This document shows, piece after piece, positions 5,547-14,770 of a DNA stretch of 15,404 nt (position 1 is its first letter; every line of letters starts with the position of its first letter). The notes beneath the pieces are model-generated. The model did no database searches, was not told the DNA's origin, and saw only the letters and a list, made by a program, of their open reading frames with translations. The stretch lies in the NCBI GenBank assembly GCA_009787745.1, contig WQST01000032.1:1-15404 (forward strand), written 5' to 3'. Both the position numbers and the translations under genes were made by a program. The stretch is from Lachnospiraceae bacterium (GTDB lineage Bacteria; Bacillota; Clostridia; Lachnospirales; Lachnospiraceae).

Positions 5547-5596
5547 AATATCTTAAGGTATCTATATGCCCCATACACTTTTACATATTTTGTTGG

Positions 5597-5625
5597 TTGA
5601 TGGTTAATAAAAATTTCATTATACT
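5597..5625 (+). promoter_or_regulatory. Promoter of the activase gene
   Basis: TTGATG at 5597-5602 and TATACT at 5620-5625 are 17 bases apart. Transcription would begin near 5632, which fits translation from 5680 and not from the ATG at 5635. An imperfect palindrome, ATATCTTAAGGTAT (5548-5561), lies upstream but is AT-rich and may be chance. Confidence 0.5.
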
Positions 5626-5679
5626 TAATTGTAGATGTATGCTAGAATTAGAAAGCAACATTTACAGGAGATGAAGGAA

Positions 5680-8600
5680 ATGGATGATTCTATGTTCGCA
5701 TTGGGTATTGATATTGGCTCTACGACGATTAAGGTTGTAGTTACAGATATAGACAATAAATGTATTTTTTCCCGTTATCGCAGGCATCACTCGAATATTC
5801 AGGAAACATTGCTGTCAATCACCGATGAAGTAAAGGTAAATTTTGGTCAAGATTTTTCTTTTCATGCGATGATAACCGGTTCAGGTGGCTTAAGCTTGGC
5901 GGAATGGGTTGGTGTTCCGTTCGTGCAGGAAGTAATCGCGGTTTCTGATGCATTGTCTTTATACGCGCCAAGTACTAATGTAGCGATTGAAATCGGCGGC
6001 GAAGATGCGAAAATCATCTATTTTTCCAATACGATTGAACAGCGCATGAACGGAATCTGTGCCGGAGGAACCGGCTCTTTTATCGATCAGATGGCGACAC
6101 TTCTTGATACTGATGCGAAGGGTTTAAATGAACTTGCCAAAGATTACCAAGTCATCTACCCGATTGCCGCCCGTTGCGGAGTTTTCGCTAAAAGTGATAT
6201 CCAACCCCTGATAAATGAAGGAACCGCCCGTTCAGACTTGGCTGTTTCAATTTTTCAGGCAATTGTCAATCAAATAATCAGCGGTTTGGCGTGCGGCAAA
6301 CCAATCAGAGGAAATATAGCTTTTTTAGGCGGCCCGCTTCACTTCTTACCTGAACTTAAGAATCGCTTTATTGATGTTTTGAAGCTTACCCCCTCACAAG
6401 TAATAAGCCCTGCTGATTCACATCTTTTTGCGGCACTCGGAACAGCAATCAAAGCGAAGTCCGAAGGGCTTCAAATGAATATTCAGGAACTGATTAATAA
6501 TCTAGCGGCAAACCAAACCCTTTCTTTCGAAATGGAACGGCTTGCGCCTTTATTTACGAGCAAAGATGAATATACGAAGTTCGTAGAACGGCATGAAGAA
6601 CATACCTTGCGAAGAAGCATTTTATCTGAGTACGAAGGTGATGTTTTCTTAGGTATAGATGCAGGTTCAACGACGACGAAAGCCGTATTAATCGGAACAG
6701 ACGGTAAATTGCTATACACTTTCTACTCGAATAACGACGGTAATCCCATCAATACCGCCCGCTTGGCATTAGCGGAAATATATGAAAAATTACCCGCGGC
6801 GGCGCATTTGCGCTACGCCTGTGTAACAGGATACGGCGAAGGTTTGATGCAATCGGCTTTCGGCGCCGATATCGGAGAAATCGAAACGGTGGCGCATTAT
6901 CGTGCCGCGGCTTTTTTTGACCCCGAAGTAGATTTCGTGATGGACATCGGCGGTCAGGACATGAAATGTTTGCGGATAAAAAATGGGGTGATCGATACAA
7001 TTTTGCTTAATGAGGCATGTTCGGCAGGATGCGGTTCGTTTCTTGAAACTTTTGCAGGTTCATTAAGCTTAGATATCGGGGATTTCGCCGAAGGCTCATT
7101 ATTTGCCGAAAATCCTGTCGATTTAGGTTCACGCTGTACGGTTTTTATGAACTCGCGCATTAAGCAAGCACAAAAAGAAGGCGCTTCGGTCGCAGATATT
7201 TCGGCAGGTTTAGCTTACTCAGTCATAAAAAATGCTTTACAAAAAGTAATCAAAATTACCGACCCCGCGCAATTAGGGAAACGGATTGTCGTGCAAGGCG
7301 GGACATTCCATAACGATGCTGTTTTGCGGGCGTTCGAAATAGTAAGCAAACGGGAAGTCACAAGACCGGATATATCAGGGTTAATGGGTGCCTTTGGCGC
7401 CGCCCTCATCGCGAAGGATAACTATAAGCCCGGTATGCAAACGACGTTAATTAACAGCGGAGATTTAGCAATATTCGATGTAGCCGCCACCCATTCACGC
7501 TGTGCGGCATGTGAGAATAATTGTCAATTAACGATAAACAAATTTTCTGCGGGGATAGGTAAACGCCGTTTTATTTCGGGCAACCGTTGTGAACGGGGGC
7601 AAGGAAAAGATAAAGCCAATCATTCATTGCCGAACTTATATGACGCGAAATATACACGTCTGTTTAGCTATGTTCCTTTGACGGCATCAGAAGCTCCGCG
7701 CGGAGTCGTCGGTTTACCCCGAGTTATGAATATGTATGAGAATTATCCGTTTTGGTTTACATTTTTTACAGAATTAGGGTACTCGGTTTTGCTTTCACCG
7801 CGTTCAAGCAAAGCGATTTACGAATTGGGGATTGAGTCCATTCCCAGCGAATCGGAATGTTACCCTGCGAAGTTGGCACACGGGCATATTATGGCGCTTA
7901 TAAATCAAGGGGTAAAATATATTTTTTATCCCAGCATCCTTTTCGAGAAAGCTTCCTCCAAAGATACCGACCATAATTACAATTGCCCGATTGTTACATC
8001 ATACCCGGAAAATATCAAAAATAACGTCGAGGAATTAGCGGAGAAAAATATCCGTTTTCATAACCCGTTTTTAAGTTTTAATGATGATAAAAATGTCGTC
8101 AAAAGACTTGTCGGCGAATTTCCCGAAATACCCTCCGCACTTGTCAAAGCGGCGGTTTTAAAAGCGCTGAATGAACAATCACAATACCGCGCCGATGTGA
8201 TGAAAATGGGTGAAGTTGCTCTTGATTATATAAAGGAAAATAAGCTGAAAGCCGTAGTTTTGGCAGGCCGTCCCTATCATATTGATCCTGAAATTCACCA
8301 CGGCATCCCCGATATGATTACTTCTTACGGAGTCGCGGTGCTGTCCGAAGATTCGATCGCTCATTTGGGAAAAGTTGAACGTCCTTTGGGGGTCAGGGAC
8401 CAGTGGGTTTATCATTCGCGCTTATATCAAGCGGCATATTATGTCCGTACCCAAAATGATATCGAGTTAATTCAGCTTAATTCGTTCGGCTGTGGTTTTG
8501 ACGCCGTTACTGCCGATGAAGTACAGGAAGTATTGGAAGCCGCCGATAAAATTTTTACCCTGCTAAAAATTGATGAGGTAAGTAATCTCGGTTCGGCACG

Positions 8601-9978
8601 GATTCGTATCCGTTCGCTTTTCGCCGCCTTGGCGGAGAGACGGGAGCAGGGCATTACCCGCAAAAAAGAGCCGTCACCGCGCAGTCCGCGCCGCGTTTTT
8701 ACCGAAGAAATGCGTAAAACACATACGATTTTGTGTCCGCAAATGTCGCCGCTTCATTTCGATATCTTACGGGATGCTTTTACGTCAAGCGGTTATCGTT
8801 TGGTGGTTATGCCCGCGATGGATAAAGAATGTATTGATACGGGGCTTCGGTATGTAAATAACGATGCTTGTTATCCGGCGATTATTTCCGTTGGGCAAGT
8901 TTTGAACGCTTTGTTTTCGGGTGAATATGATTTAGATAATGTGTCGATAGTGATGACCCAAACAGGCGGCGGGTGCCGGGCGTCGAATTATGTCGGGTTT
9001 GTCCGTAAAGCGCTGAAAAAGGCGGGGATGGAGCAAGTTCCTGTCATATCACTCAGTGCGCAAGGTTTTGAGAAGAATCCGGGTATGAAATATACTTTTA
9101 GTTTTTTCAAAAAAGCTATGCAAGCGCTGGTGTATGGTGATTTATTAATGCGTGTTTTGTATCAGACAAGACCGTATGAAAAAAATGCGGGGGAAGCTAA
9201 TAAGCTTTATGAGCGTTGGAATAAGATTTGCAAAGCCGCTGTTCGGCGCGGTAGTTTTCGCGAATTTAAGAAAAATATCTTTGCGATAGTGGCCGATTTT
9301 GACGAAATGGCGATTATTAATCAGGTGAAACCGCGGGTTGGTGTCGTCGGGGAGATTTTAGTTAAGTATCATCCGACGGCGAATAATGATATCGTAACGC
9401 TGCTTGAGAATGAAGGGGCGGAAGCTGTTGTGCCTGATATCGTTAATTTCCTTTTATACGGCACATATAACAGTACATTTAAAGCCGATTTAGGCGATTC
9501 AAAGATAGCGGGGATGGTGTCGGTGGTTACGGTTAAGCTAATCGAACTCTTCCGCAAAAATATGCGCAAGGCGTTAAAACAAAGCCGCCGTTTCCATGCC
9601 CCTGCGTTAATAGGAGAATTGGGAGAGTTGGCGAAGCCGATTGTCTCTTTAGGAAATATGGCGGGCGAGGGCTGGTTCCTCACTGCCGAAATGGTTGAAT
9701 TAATCAAGTCGGGTATCCCGAATATTGTCTGCACACAGCCGTTTGCGTGCTTGCCTAACCATGTGGTTGGGAAGGGAATCATTAATGTTTTGCATAATCA
9801 ATTCCCGGAATCAAATGTTGTTGCAATCGATTACGACCCGGGCGCCAGTGAGGTGAATCAACTTAACCGGATTAAGCTGATGTTAAGTGCCGCGAAAAGA
9901 AATTTGAACGATGAGTCTTCGGATGCCAAAAAAGAAAATGACGACACGCAAAGCGTAAAAGCCGCGGTTTCGTTTTGA
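5680..9978 (+). CDS. Fused 2-hydroxyacyl-CoA dehydratase activase (BadF/BadG/HgdC family)
   Basis: This is a 1432-residue protein if started at 5680, where AGGAG has a 9-base spacer; the ATG at 5635 has no ribosome site. Two ASKHA ATPase domains come first. The first opens with LGIDIGSTTIK and has Cys127 (CAGGTGSF) and Cys166 (RCGVFAKSD). The second opens with LGIDAGSTTTK and has Cys447 (CSAGCGSF) and Cys486 (RCTVFMNS). The 39-residue spacing of both pairs equals that of the cluster-binding cysteines I recall for HgdC. A Cys motif (CAACENNC, about 608-615) and two activase domains (DUF2229-like from about 677, then a last domain with TQTGGGCRASN) follow. Family members use ATP to drive an electron into dehydratases or benzoyl-CoA reductase through a [4Fe-4S] cluster. 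No dehydratase subunit is adjacent, so the substrate is unknown. Long fusions of this size are common in anaerobes. Confidence 0.88.
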   Translation: MDDSMFALGIDIGSTTIKVVVTDIDNKCIFSRYRRHHSNIQETLLSITDEVKVNFGQDFSFHAMITGSGGLSLAEWVGVPFVQEVIAVSDALSLYAPSTNVAIEIGGEDAKIIYFSNTIEQRMNGICAGGTGSFIDQMATLLDTDAKGLNELAKDYQVIYPIAARCGVFAKSDIQPLINEGTARSDLAVSIFQAIVNQIISGLACGKPIRGNIAFLGGPLHFLPELKNRFIDVLKLTPSQVISPADSHLFAALGTAIKAKSEGLQMNIQELINNLAANQTLSFEMERLAPLFTSKDEYTKFVERHEEHTLRRSILSEYEGDVFLGIDAGSTTTKAVLIGTDGKLLYTFYSNNDGNPINTARLALAEIYEKLPAAAHLRYACVTGYGEGLMQSAFGADIGEIETVAHYRAAAFFDPEVDFVMDIGGQDMKCLRIKNGVIDTILLNEACSAGCGSFLETFAGSLSLDIGDFAEGSLFAENPVDLGSRCTVFMNSRIKQAQKEGASVADISAGLAYSVIKNALQKVIKITDPAQLGKRIVVQGGTFHNDAVLRAFEIVSKREVTRPDISGLMGAFGAALIAKDNYKPGMQTTLINSGDLAIFDVAATHSRCAACENNCQLTINKFSAGIGKRRFISGNRCERGQGKDKANHSLPNLYDAKYTRLFSYVPLTASEAPRGVVGLPRVMNMYENYPFWFTFFTELGYSVLLSPRSSKAIYELGIESIPSESECYPAKLAHGHIMALINQGVKYIFYPSILFEKASSKDTDHNYNCPIVTSYPENIKNNVEELAEKNIRFHNPFLSFNDDKNVVKRLVGEFPEIPSALVKAAVLKALNEQSQYRADVMKMGEVALDYIKENKLKAVVLAGRPYHIDPEIHHGIPDMITSYGVAVLSEDSIAHLGKVERPLGVRDQWVYHSRLYQAAYYVRTQNDIELIQLNSFGCGFDAVTADEVQEVLEAADKIFTLLKIDEVSNLGSARIRIRSLFAALAERREQGITRKKEPSPRSPRRVFTEEMRKTHTILCPQMSPLHFDILRDAFTSSGYRLVVMPAMDKECIDTGLRYVNNDACYPAIISVGQVLNALFSGEYDLDNVSIVMTQTGGGCRASNYVGFVRKALKKAGMEQVPVISLSAQGFEKNPGMKYTFSFFKKAMQALVYGDLLMRVLYQTRPYEKNAGEANKLYERWNKICKAAVRRGSFREFKKNIFAIVADFDEMAIINQVKPRVGVVGEILVKYHPTANNDIVTLLENEGAEAVVPDIVNFLLYGTYNSTFKADLGDSKIAGMVSVVTVKLIELFRKNMRKALKQSRRFHAPALIGELGELAKPIVSLGNMAGEGWFLTAEMVELIKSGIPNIVCTQPFACLPNHVVGKGIINVLHNQFPESNVVAIDYDPGASEVNQLNRIKLMLSAAKRNLNDESSDAKKENDDTQSVKAAVSF

Positions 9979-10002
9979 TTTTCGTATATTTACAGCAAAA
10001 CA

Positions 10003-10032
10003 GAGATTCTTCGCCCTCTAACTCAGAATGAC
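10003..10032 (+). repeat. REP-like intergenic repeat
   Basis: The 30-base stretch starts GAGATTCTTCG and ends CTCAGAATGAC, with ATTCT facing AGAAT. From memory, this pair of ends marks a dispersed intergenic repeat seen in many bacteria. It has no T-run and is not a clear terminator. Only one copy is seen here. Confidence 0.4.
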
Positions 10033-10061
10033 GGCTAGACGACGAAAAGAAACGGACATCC

Positions 10062-10089
10062 TTGACGTAGTATACCCCGATAGTATATT
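10062..10089 (+). promoter_or_regulatory. Promoter of the glycan operon
   Basis: TTGACG at 10062-10067 and TATATT at 10084-10089 are 16 bases apart. TATTAT at 10086-10091 is an alternative -10. The -10 ends only 9 bases (7 for the alternative) before the flippase ATG, leaving almost no leader. Confidence 0.55.
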
Positions 10090-10098
10090 ATTGTTCAT

Positions 10099-11862
10099 AT
10101 GATTAAGATCATTAAAAAGCTAAAAAAACTTCTTGATTCACGTCAAAAAAAATATATGTCTGTCCTTGTTGTCATGATGTTAATCGGGGCGATTTTGGAG
10201 ACGGCAAGTATCGCTATCTTGATTCCGGCTGTTACGATAGTAATGGATCCGGTCGTTGTTGAAACGAATCGGTTTATTGCCCCTATTTACCATAATCTCG
10301 GCTTCAAAAGTGTTGGTAACTTTACCGTCACGATTATGTCAGCTTTAATCCTTTTTTTCATCCTGAAAAATATCTTTCTATTTTTACAAACTAAAATGCA
10401 GCTTCGCTTCGTCTACACAAACCAGTTTGCAACATCACGCAGGATGATGATTAATTTCATGAAACGCCCGTATGAATTTTATTTAAATGCTGATACCGCA
10501 GTAATCCAAAGAAGTATTACATCCGATGTCAATAACATGTACGGTCTCGTTTTGGGTCTGCTTCAACTTCTGAGCGAAGGTATCGTTTTCATCAGTTTAG
10601 CAATCGTCTGTATGATCAGTGAACCGCTGATATCGCTGATTTTTTCCGTCTTGCTGATTTTGGTTTTAGTCGTTATCAAATTTGTTTTACAACCGGTCAT
10701 GAAAAAAGCAGGGGTCGAAAATCAAGAGTTTTACAGCGGTTTGTTTAAATGGATTAATCAATCCGTAACAGGAATTAAAGAAATCAAAATCGCGGGAAAA
10801 GAGCATTATTTCATTAATGAGTATGCCCGCTGCGGTAAAGGTTATGTAAATGCGGTACAGCGCTATAACCTTTTCAATTCCACACCGCGTTTGCTAATCG
10901 AAACGGTAGCGATTACGGCAATGATTATTTATATCATGATTCAAGCCCTAAGCGGAACGGTGGTGGCGGATTTTTTGCCCACCCTGACAGCGATCGGCTA
11001 TGCGGCGATGCGGATGATTCCCAGTGCCAACCGAATTAATAATCATTTGACTTCGATTGCCTACTTCGAACCTTTTTTTATGGGTGTCAGTGATAGCTTG
11101 CAGGAAGAAATCCGTGATGAAAAAGTAGTTTATGACGAAACAGCTTATGAAAATGAGTACCGCCGTAAACAAGAACTTAAAAAGCTTGAGATAAAAAACG
11201 AGATTGTTTTATCAGATATCACCTATAAATATCCGGGTACGAATGTCTTGATTTTTGATGAAGCCGAAATGAAAATTCCGATTGGTAAAGCGGTCGGTAT
11301 TGTCGGCACATCAGGTTCGGGTAAAACGACGGTGGTCGATATTATGCTGGGTCTTTTACAGCTTGAAAAAGGCAGGATTTTGGCGGATGGTATCGATATC
11401 AGTAAAAATTATGATAGTTGGCTCAAAAACGTCGGTTATATTCCGCAAACGATTTTTATGATTGACGACAGTATTCGGAAGAATATCGCTTTTGGTTTGA
11501 CGGAAGAGCAGATTGATGATGATAAGGTTTGGCGGGCGTTAAAAGAAGCACAGCTTGATGATTTCGTGAGGGGTTTGCCGGAGGGGCTTTTAAGTGGTAT
11601 CGGGGAGCGCGGAATCCGTATTTCAGGCGGACAGCGGCAACGGATTGGTATTGCCCGTGCCTTGTATGACGATCCGGAAGTATTGGTTCTTGATGAAGCG
11701 ACCTCGGCTTTAGATAATGAAACCGAAGCGGCGATTATGGATTCGATTAATCGCTTGCATGGCCGTAAAACGTTGGTTATTATTGCCCATCGCCTGCAAA
11801 CGATTGAGAAATGTGATATTATTTATCGGATAGAGAATGGTAAGGCGGTACTCGAATTTTAG
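10099..11862 (+). CDS. ABC transporter, fused permease-ATPase (PglK-like glycolipid flippase)
   Basis: The first 330 or so residues form an exporter-type membrane domain with several hydrophobic helices, beginning after a basic N-terminus (MIKIIKKLKKLL). The rest is an ATPase domain with Walker A GTSGSGKTT (about residue 404), signature ISGGQRQRIGIARAL (about 507), Walker B VLVLDEATSALD (about 528) and the H-loop IIAHRLQT (about 561). At 587 residues it has the size of half-transporters that work as homodimers. The N-terminal region resembles PglK, which flips lipid-linked oligosaccharides across the membrane. It heads an operon with an acyltransferase, a probable glycosyltransferase and a sugar aminotransferase, which supports a glycan substrate. 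No Shine-Dalgarno site precedes the ATG. A peptide or lipid exporter is the alternative. Confidence 0.85.
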   Translation: MIKIIKKLKKLLDSRQKKYMSVLVVMMLIGAILETASIAILIPAVTIVMDPVVVETNRFIAPIYHNLGFKSVGNFTVTIMSALILFFILKNIFLFLQTKMQLRFVYTNQFATSRRMMINFMKRPYEFYLNADTAVIQRSITSDVNNMYGLVLGLLQLLSEGIVFISLAIVCMISEPLISLIFSVLLILVLVVIKFVLQPVMKKAGVENQEFYSGLFKWINQSVTGIKEIKIAGKEHYFINEYARCGKGYVNAVQRYNLFNSTPRLLIETVAITAMIIYIMIQALSGTVVADFLPTLTAIGYAAMRMIPSANRINNHLTSIAYFEPFFMGVSDSLQEEIRDEKVVYDETAYENEYRRKQELKKLEIKNEIVLSDITYKYPGTNVLIFDEAEMKIPIGKAVGIVGTSGSGKTTVVDIMLGLLQLEKGRILADGIDISKNYDSWLKNVGYIPQTIFMIDDSIRKNIAFGLTEEQIDDDKVWRALKEAQLDDFVRGLPEGLLSGIGERGIRISGGQRQRIGIARALYDDPEVLVLDEATSALDNETEAAIMDSINRLHGRKTLVIIAHRLQTIEKCDIIYRIENGKAVLEF

Positions 11863-11872
11863 GAGCAAAATA

Positions 11873-12961
11873 ATGCCCGAAACAAAGCGGATGGCGAATT
11901 TTGAATTATTGCGGATTATTGCGATGATGATGGTGGTAACAATGCACTATATTTATCGTGCTGATTTATTACCTGTATTGACTGAGCAAGTCAACGAACA
12001 TCAAAACTTTGGTCTTGTCATAGAATCCCTTTGTATCGTGGCGGTTAATGTTTTCGTGATGATTAGCGGGTACTTTATGGTGAAATCACCGTTTAAGTTC
12101 AGGCGCTTCTGTCGTTTGCTTTGCCAAGTTATTTTTTACTCCTTAACGATCCCGTTAGCATTATCGGTCTTTGGTTTACCGATTATCGCCGAAGCAGAGG
12201 GGGTTTATGGATTCATCCAATATATCTTGCCGATTTCGACGGTTCATTATTGGTTTGTCACGGCGTACTTACTGCTGTATCTAATCAGCCCCTTTTTAAA
12301 CGCCGCTTTCGAAAAGATCGAAAAAAAGCAACTTGAAAAAATTATCCTCATTCTGCTGCTGATTTTTTGCGGAATTAAAAGCTTCGTTCCGGTATCGTTA
12401 AACCTAGATACTTTCGGGTATGATTTCGGTTGGTTTATTTGTCTTTATTTGACGGGCGGTTATATCCGTATATATGGTCTTAAGATATTGGACGGAAAGA
12501 AACGCGGTTTATTTTTATACTTGATTTCCGTCGCTTTGATATATTTACTAAAAATGGGAAGCTATATCCTTTATACAAAAACAGGATTGCTTAAATATTT
12601 TTATGATGTGCCTTTTCATTATAATTTTATTTTGGTATATTTGGCGGCGATAGGGCTGTTTTATGCTTTTATGGGAATTAAGATTAAAGAAGGCCGTTTT
12701 GCGGCGATGCTTCGGGGAATCGCTCCGTTATGCCTTGGGGTTTACCTTTTGCATATGCACATAGATATTAGCGGCAAGTGGTACGGTTGGATGGGGTTTT
12801 TGTTCGATAGTTTGCTTAAGGCGGGATATATCGGGATGATTCTCAAAATGCTTGTCTCGGTATTGTTTATTTTTGTTATTTGTATCATAATTGATTTTGT
12901 ACGATACCGGATTTTTACGGTCATCGAAAAGAATCTGATCGATCAGTATTATGCGCGCTAA
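11873..12961 (+). CDS. Acyltransferase family 3 membrane protein
   Basis: This 362-residue polytopic protein starts with the family hallmark RMANFELLRIIAMMMVVTMH, whose His near the end of the first helix is thought to be catalytic in acyltransferase-3 proteins. About ten hydrophobic segments follow. These enzymes transfer acetyl, succinyl or other acyl groups from the cytoplasm to sugars of surface or extracellular polysaccharides. The start at 11873 is chosen over an in-frame ATG at 11837 because AGGAG lies 7 bases upstream and because the earlier one would overlap the flippase gene. The gene begins 10 bases after the flippase stop and ends 12 bases before the next gene, so it probably modifies the same glycan. 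The acyl group and target sugar cannot be told. Confidence 0.85.
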   Translation: MPETKRMANFELLRIIAMMMVVTMHYIYRADLLPVLTEQVNEHQNFGLVIESLCIVAVNVFVMISGYFMVKSPFKFRRFCRLLCQVIFYSLTIPLALSVFGLPIIAEAEGVYGFIQYILPISTVHYWFVTAYLLLYLISPFLNAAFEKIEKKQLEKIILILLLIFCGIKSFVPVSLNLDTFGYDFGWFICLYLTGGYIRIYGLKILDGKKRGLFLYLISVALIYLLKMGSYILYTKTGLLKYFYDVPFHYNFILVYLAAIGLFYAFMGIKIKEGRFAAMLRGIAPLCLGVYLLHMHIDISGKWYGWMGFLFDSLLKAGYIGMILKMLVSVLFIFVICIIIDFVRYRIFTVIEKNLIDQYYAR

Positions 12962-12973
12962 AATGGAGAAACA

Positions 12974-14758
12974 ATGAGTGTTACCAAACCGGCGAATGAA
13001 AGGTTAGAAAAAATTACGCGGTTATACATTTTTCCGCTGATTTTATTTTTGTTCCCTTTAATAAATATGAATAAAGGGGTTGATCTGACTGATACGGGAT
13101 ATAGCTTGGCGAACTATGTCTTTTTTCCGATTACGGAAAGCAGTTTTGTTTTGAATACCTACTTAAGCAATGCGGTTGGTTACTTTCTGACGCAACTTCC
13201 CTTCGGCGGGATGATGCTGGGGATGAAATTTTATACGGCGCTGTTCGTTAGTGCGATGGCGCTTATCGGTTACCGTTTTTTCATTACGAAGATGCCTGCT
13301 TCGGTTGCTTTTATCAGCGAGATGATGGTAATCGGGCTATGCTGGTGTCCGACGGTAATTATCTATAATTATTTGACTTATTTTTTCTTTCTGCTTGGTG
13401 CGATTCTTTTGTTCCGCGGACTGGTGGGGCTTCGTTCTTCTTGTTTGGTGTTGGCAGGCGTTTGCCTGGGATTGAATGTCTTCGTCCGTAATCCGAATAT
13501 TTTGGAAGCGGCTTTGATTTTGTGTGTATGGTATTATGGTTTAATCCGGCACAAAAAGTTGGCTCAGGTAGTCCGCGAGACATTGTTGTGCCTTTTGGGC
13601 TATGCGGGTGCTGTTTTCTTGATGGGTGCGGTCATGATGATTCATTATGGCGTAAACGCCCCTTTTGACATGGTAAGTAATTTGTTTCAGATGTCAGCCG
13701 GTAATAGTGATTATACTTTTAGTGAGATGATATGGGCGATTTTTGATGCGTATATTAAAGGGGCGAAGTGGCTTCTGTATATGGTATTTTGCATCATTCC
13801 CGGAATTCCGTTCCTGATGGTCCGGCTAAATGTCCCATCCGGTAAAAAAATAAGTGAAGCAAAAATTGATTTAATTAAAAAGGTTATTTACTGCCTAGCG
13901 ATTGTTTTTCTTTTCTACGCTTTAGGGCGGATGGGAATGTATAACTTCAAATATTATCAAAAAGAAGCGGTGTTACAATGGGCGGTGATATTTTTAATTA
14001 TATCGCTGGGGAATATGATCCGGATGCTTTATTCGAAATCGGTCGATGTTCACTGGAAGCTGATTGCTTCGATTGGGATTGTGGTTATTCTTATCACGCC
14101 TTTAGGAAGCAATAACCATATCTGGCCAATTATCAATAATTTGTTCTTTGTCGCGCCGATTACGGTTTGGCGGGTTTATCGGTTTACGCGCTATGGACGG
14201 CGGTTTGTCGGGAATGAACAAACGATGGTGCCGCTTTTTCCTTTGAAGGCAATGCAGATGGGGATTGTCGTTATGGTTATCGTGCAAAGCCTTTTAGTCG
14301 GGTGCTTTTATGTGTTTCGTGATGGCGAGAGCGGGGAAAAAAGAAATACGGCTATCAGCGGAAATGAAATCTTAAAAGGGATGCGGACGAATGATGAAAA
14401 TGCGGCTTTACTTAATGAATTGAGCGTTTTCATGGACGGGTATATTGAGGGTAAGGGAAGTGATTTGATTTTGTTCGGGGATCTTCCCGCGCTGTCTTAT
14501 TATCTTGACAGACCGTCGGCATTGTCGAATGCGTGGGCTGACCTTGATACTTTTACAGTCGCTGTTTTTAGCAATGAGATGGCGGATATATCGGCGCGAA
14601 TGGATATTAAAGGGCGGGTTCGCCCGATGATAATTATAAAGACAATTCTTCCTGTCCGTGTAACGGGCGATGCAAAAGAAGCATGTCTTATGGATTTCAT
14701 AGATAGGCATAATTATGAAGAGGTATTTAGGAACGATATATTTAGGGTATATTTTTAA
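12974..14758 (+). CDS. Polytopic membrane protein, probable GT-C glycosyltransferase
   Basis: This 594-residue protein has a hydrophobic helix at residues 18-32, then an acidic loop (KGVDLTDTGYSLANY, Asp37 and Asp40), roughly ten further membrane helices, and a soluble C-terminal part from about residue 440. An acidic loop directly after the first helix is the hallmark of GT-C enzymes, which use polyprenyl-phosphate sugars and place the active site outside the membrane. The C-terminal part contains SDLILFGDLPALSYYLDRP, resembling the end of large membrane glycosyltransferases. GGAGA precedes the start by four bases. It sits between an acyltransferase and a sugar aminotransferase gene in one operon. 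I cannot name the sugar or acceptor. A polymerase-like membrane protein of the glycan pathway is the alternative. Confidence 0.6.
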   Translation: MSVTKPANERLEKITRLYIFPLILFLFPLINMNKGVDLTDTGYSLANYVFFPITESSFVLNTYLSNAVGYFLTQLPFGGMMLGMKFYTALFVSAMALIGYRFFITKMPASVAFISEMMVIGLCWCPTVIIYNYLTYFFFLLGAILLFRGLVGLRSSCLVLAGVCLGLNVFVRNPNILEAALILCVWYYGLIRHKKLAQVVRETLLCLLGYAGAVFLMGAVMMIHYGVNAPFDMVSNLFQMSAGNSDYTFSEMIWAIFDAYIKGAKWLLYMVFCIIPGIPFLMVRLNVPSGKKISEAKIDLIKKVIYCLAIVFLFYALGRMGMYNFKYYQKEAVLQWAVIFLIISLGNMIRMLYSKSVDVHWKLIASIGIVVILITPLGSNNHIWPIINNLFFVAPITVWRVYRFTRYGRRFVGNEQTMVPLFPLKAMQMGIVVMVIVQSLLVGCFYVFRDGESGEKRNTAISGNEILKGMRTNDENAALLNELSVFMDGYIEGKGSDLILFGDLPALSYYLDRPSALSNAWADLDTFTVAVFSNEMADISARMDIKGRVRPMIIIKTILPVRVTGDAKEACLMDFIDRHNYEEVFRNDIFRVYF

Positions 14759-14770
14759 AAGAGGGTTAAT

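Noticed and set aside
2220..5575. An 11-mer (TATGCCCCATA) shared by the lipoprotein promoter (minus strand, 2220-2230) and the region before the activase (5565-5575)
   Set aside because: Shared 11-mers are expected by chance in 15 kb and the two contexts are otherwise unlike.
6483..9782. Several minus-strand open frames of 60-137 codons inside the activase gene
   Set aside because: They are antisense to a gene with clear domains throughout and lack their own signals.
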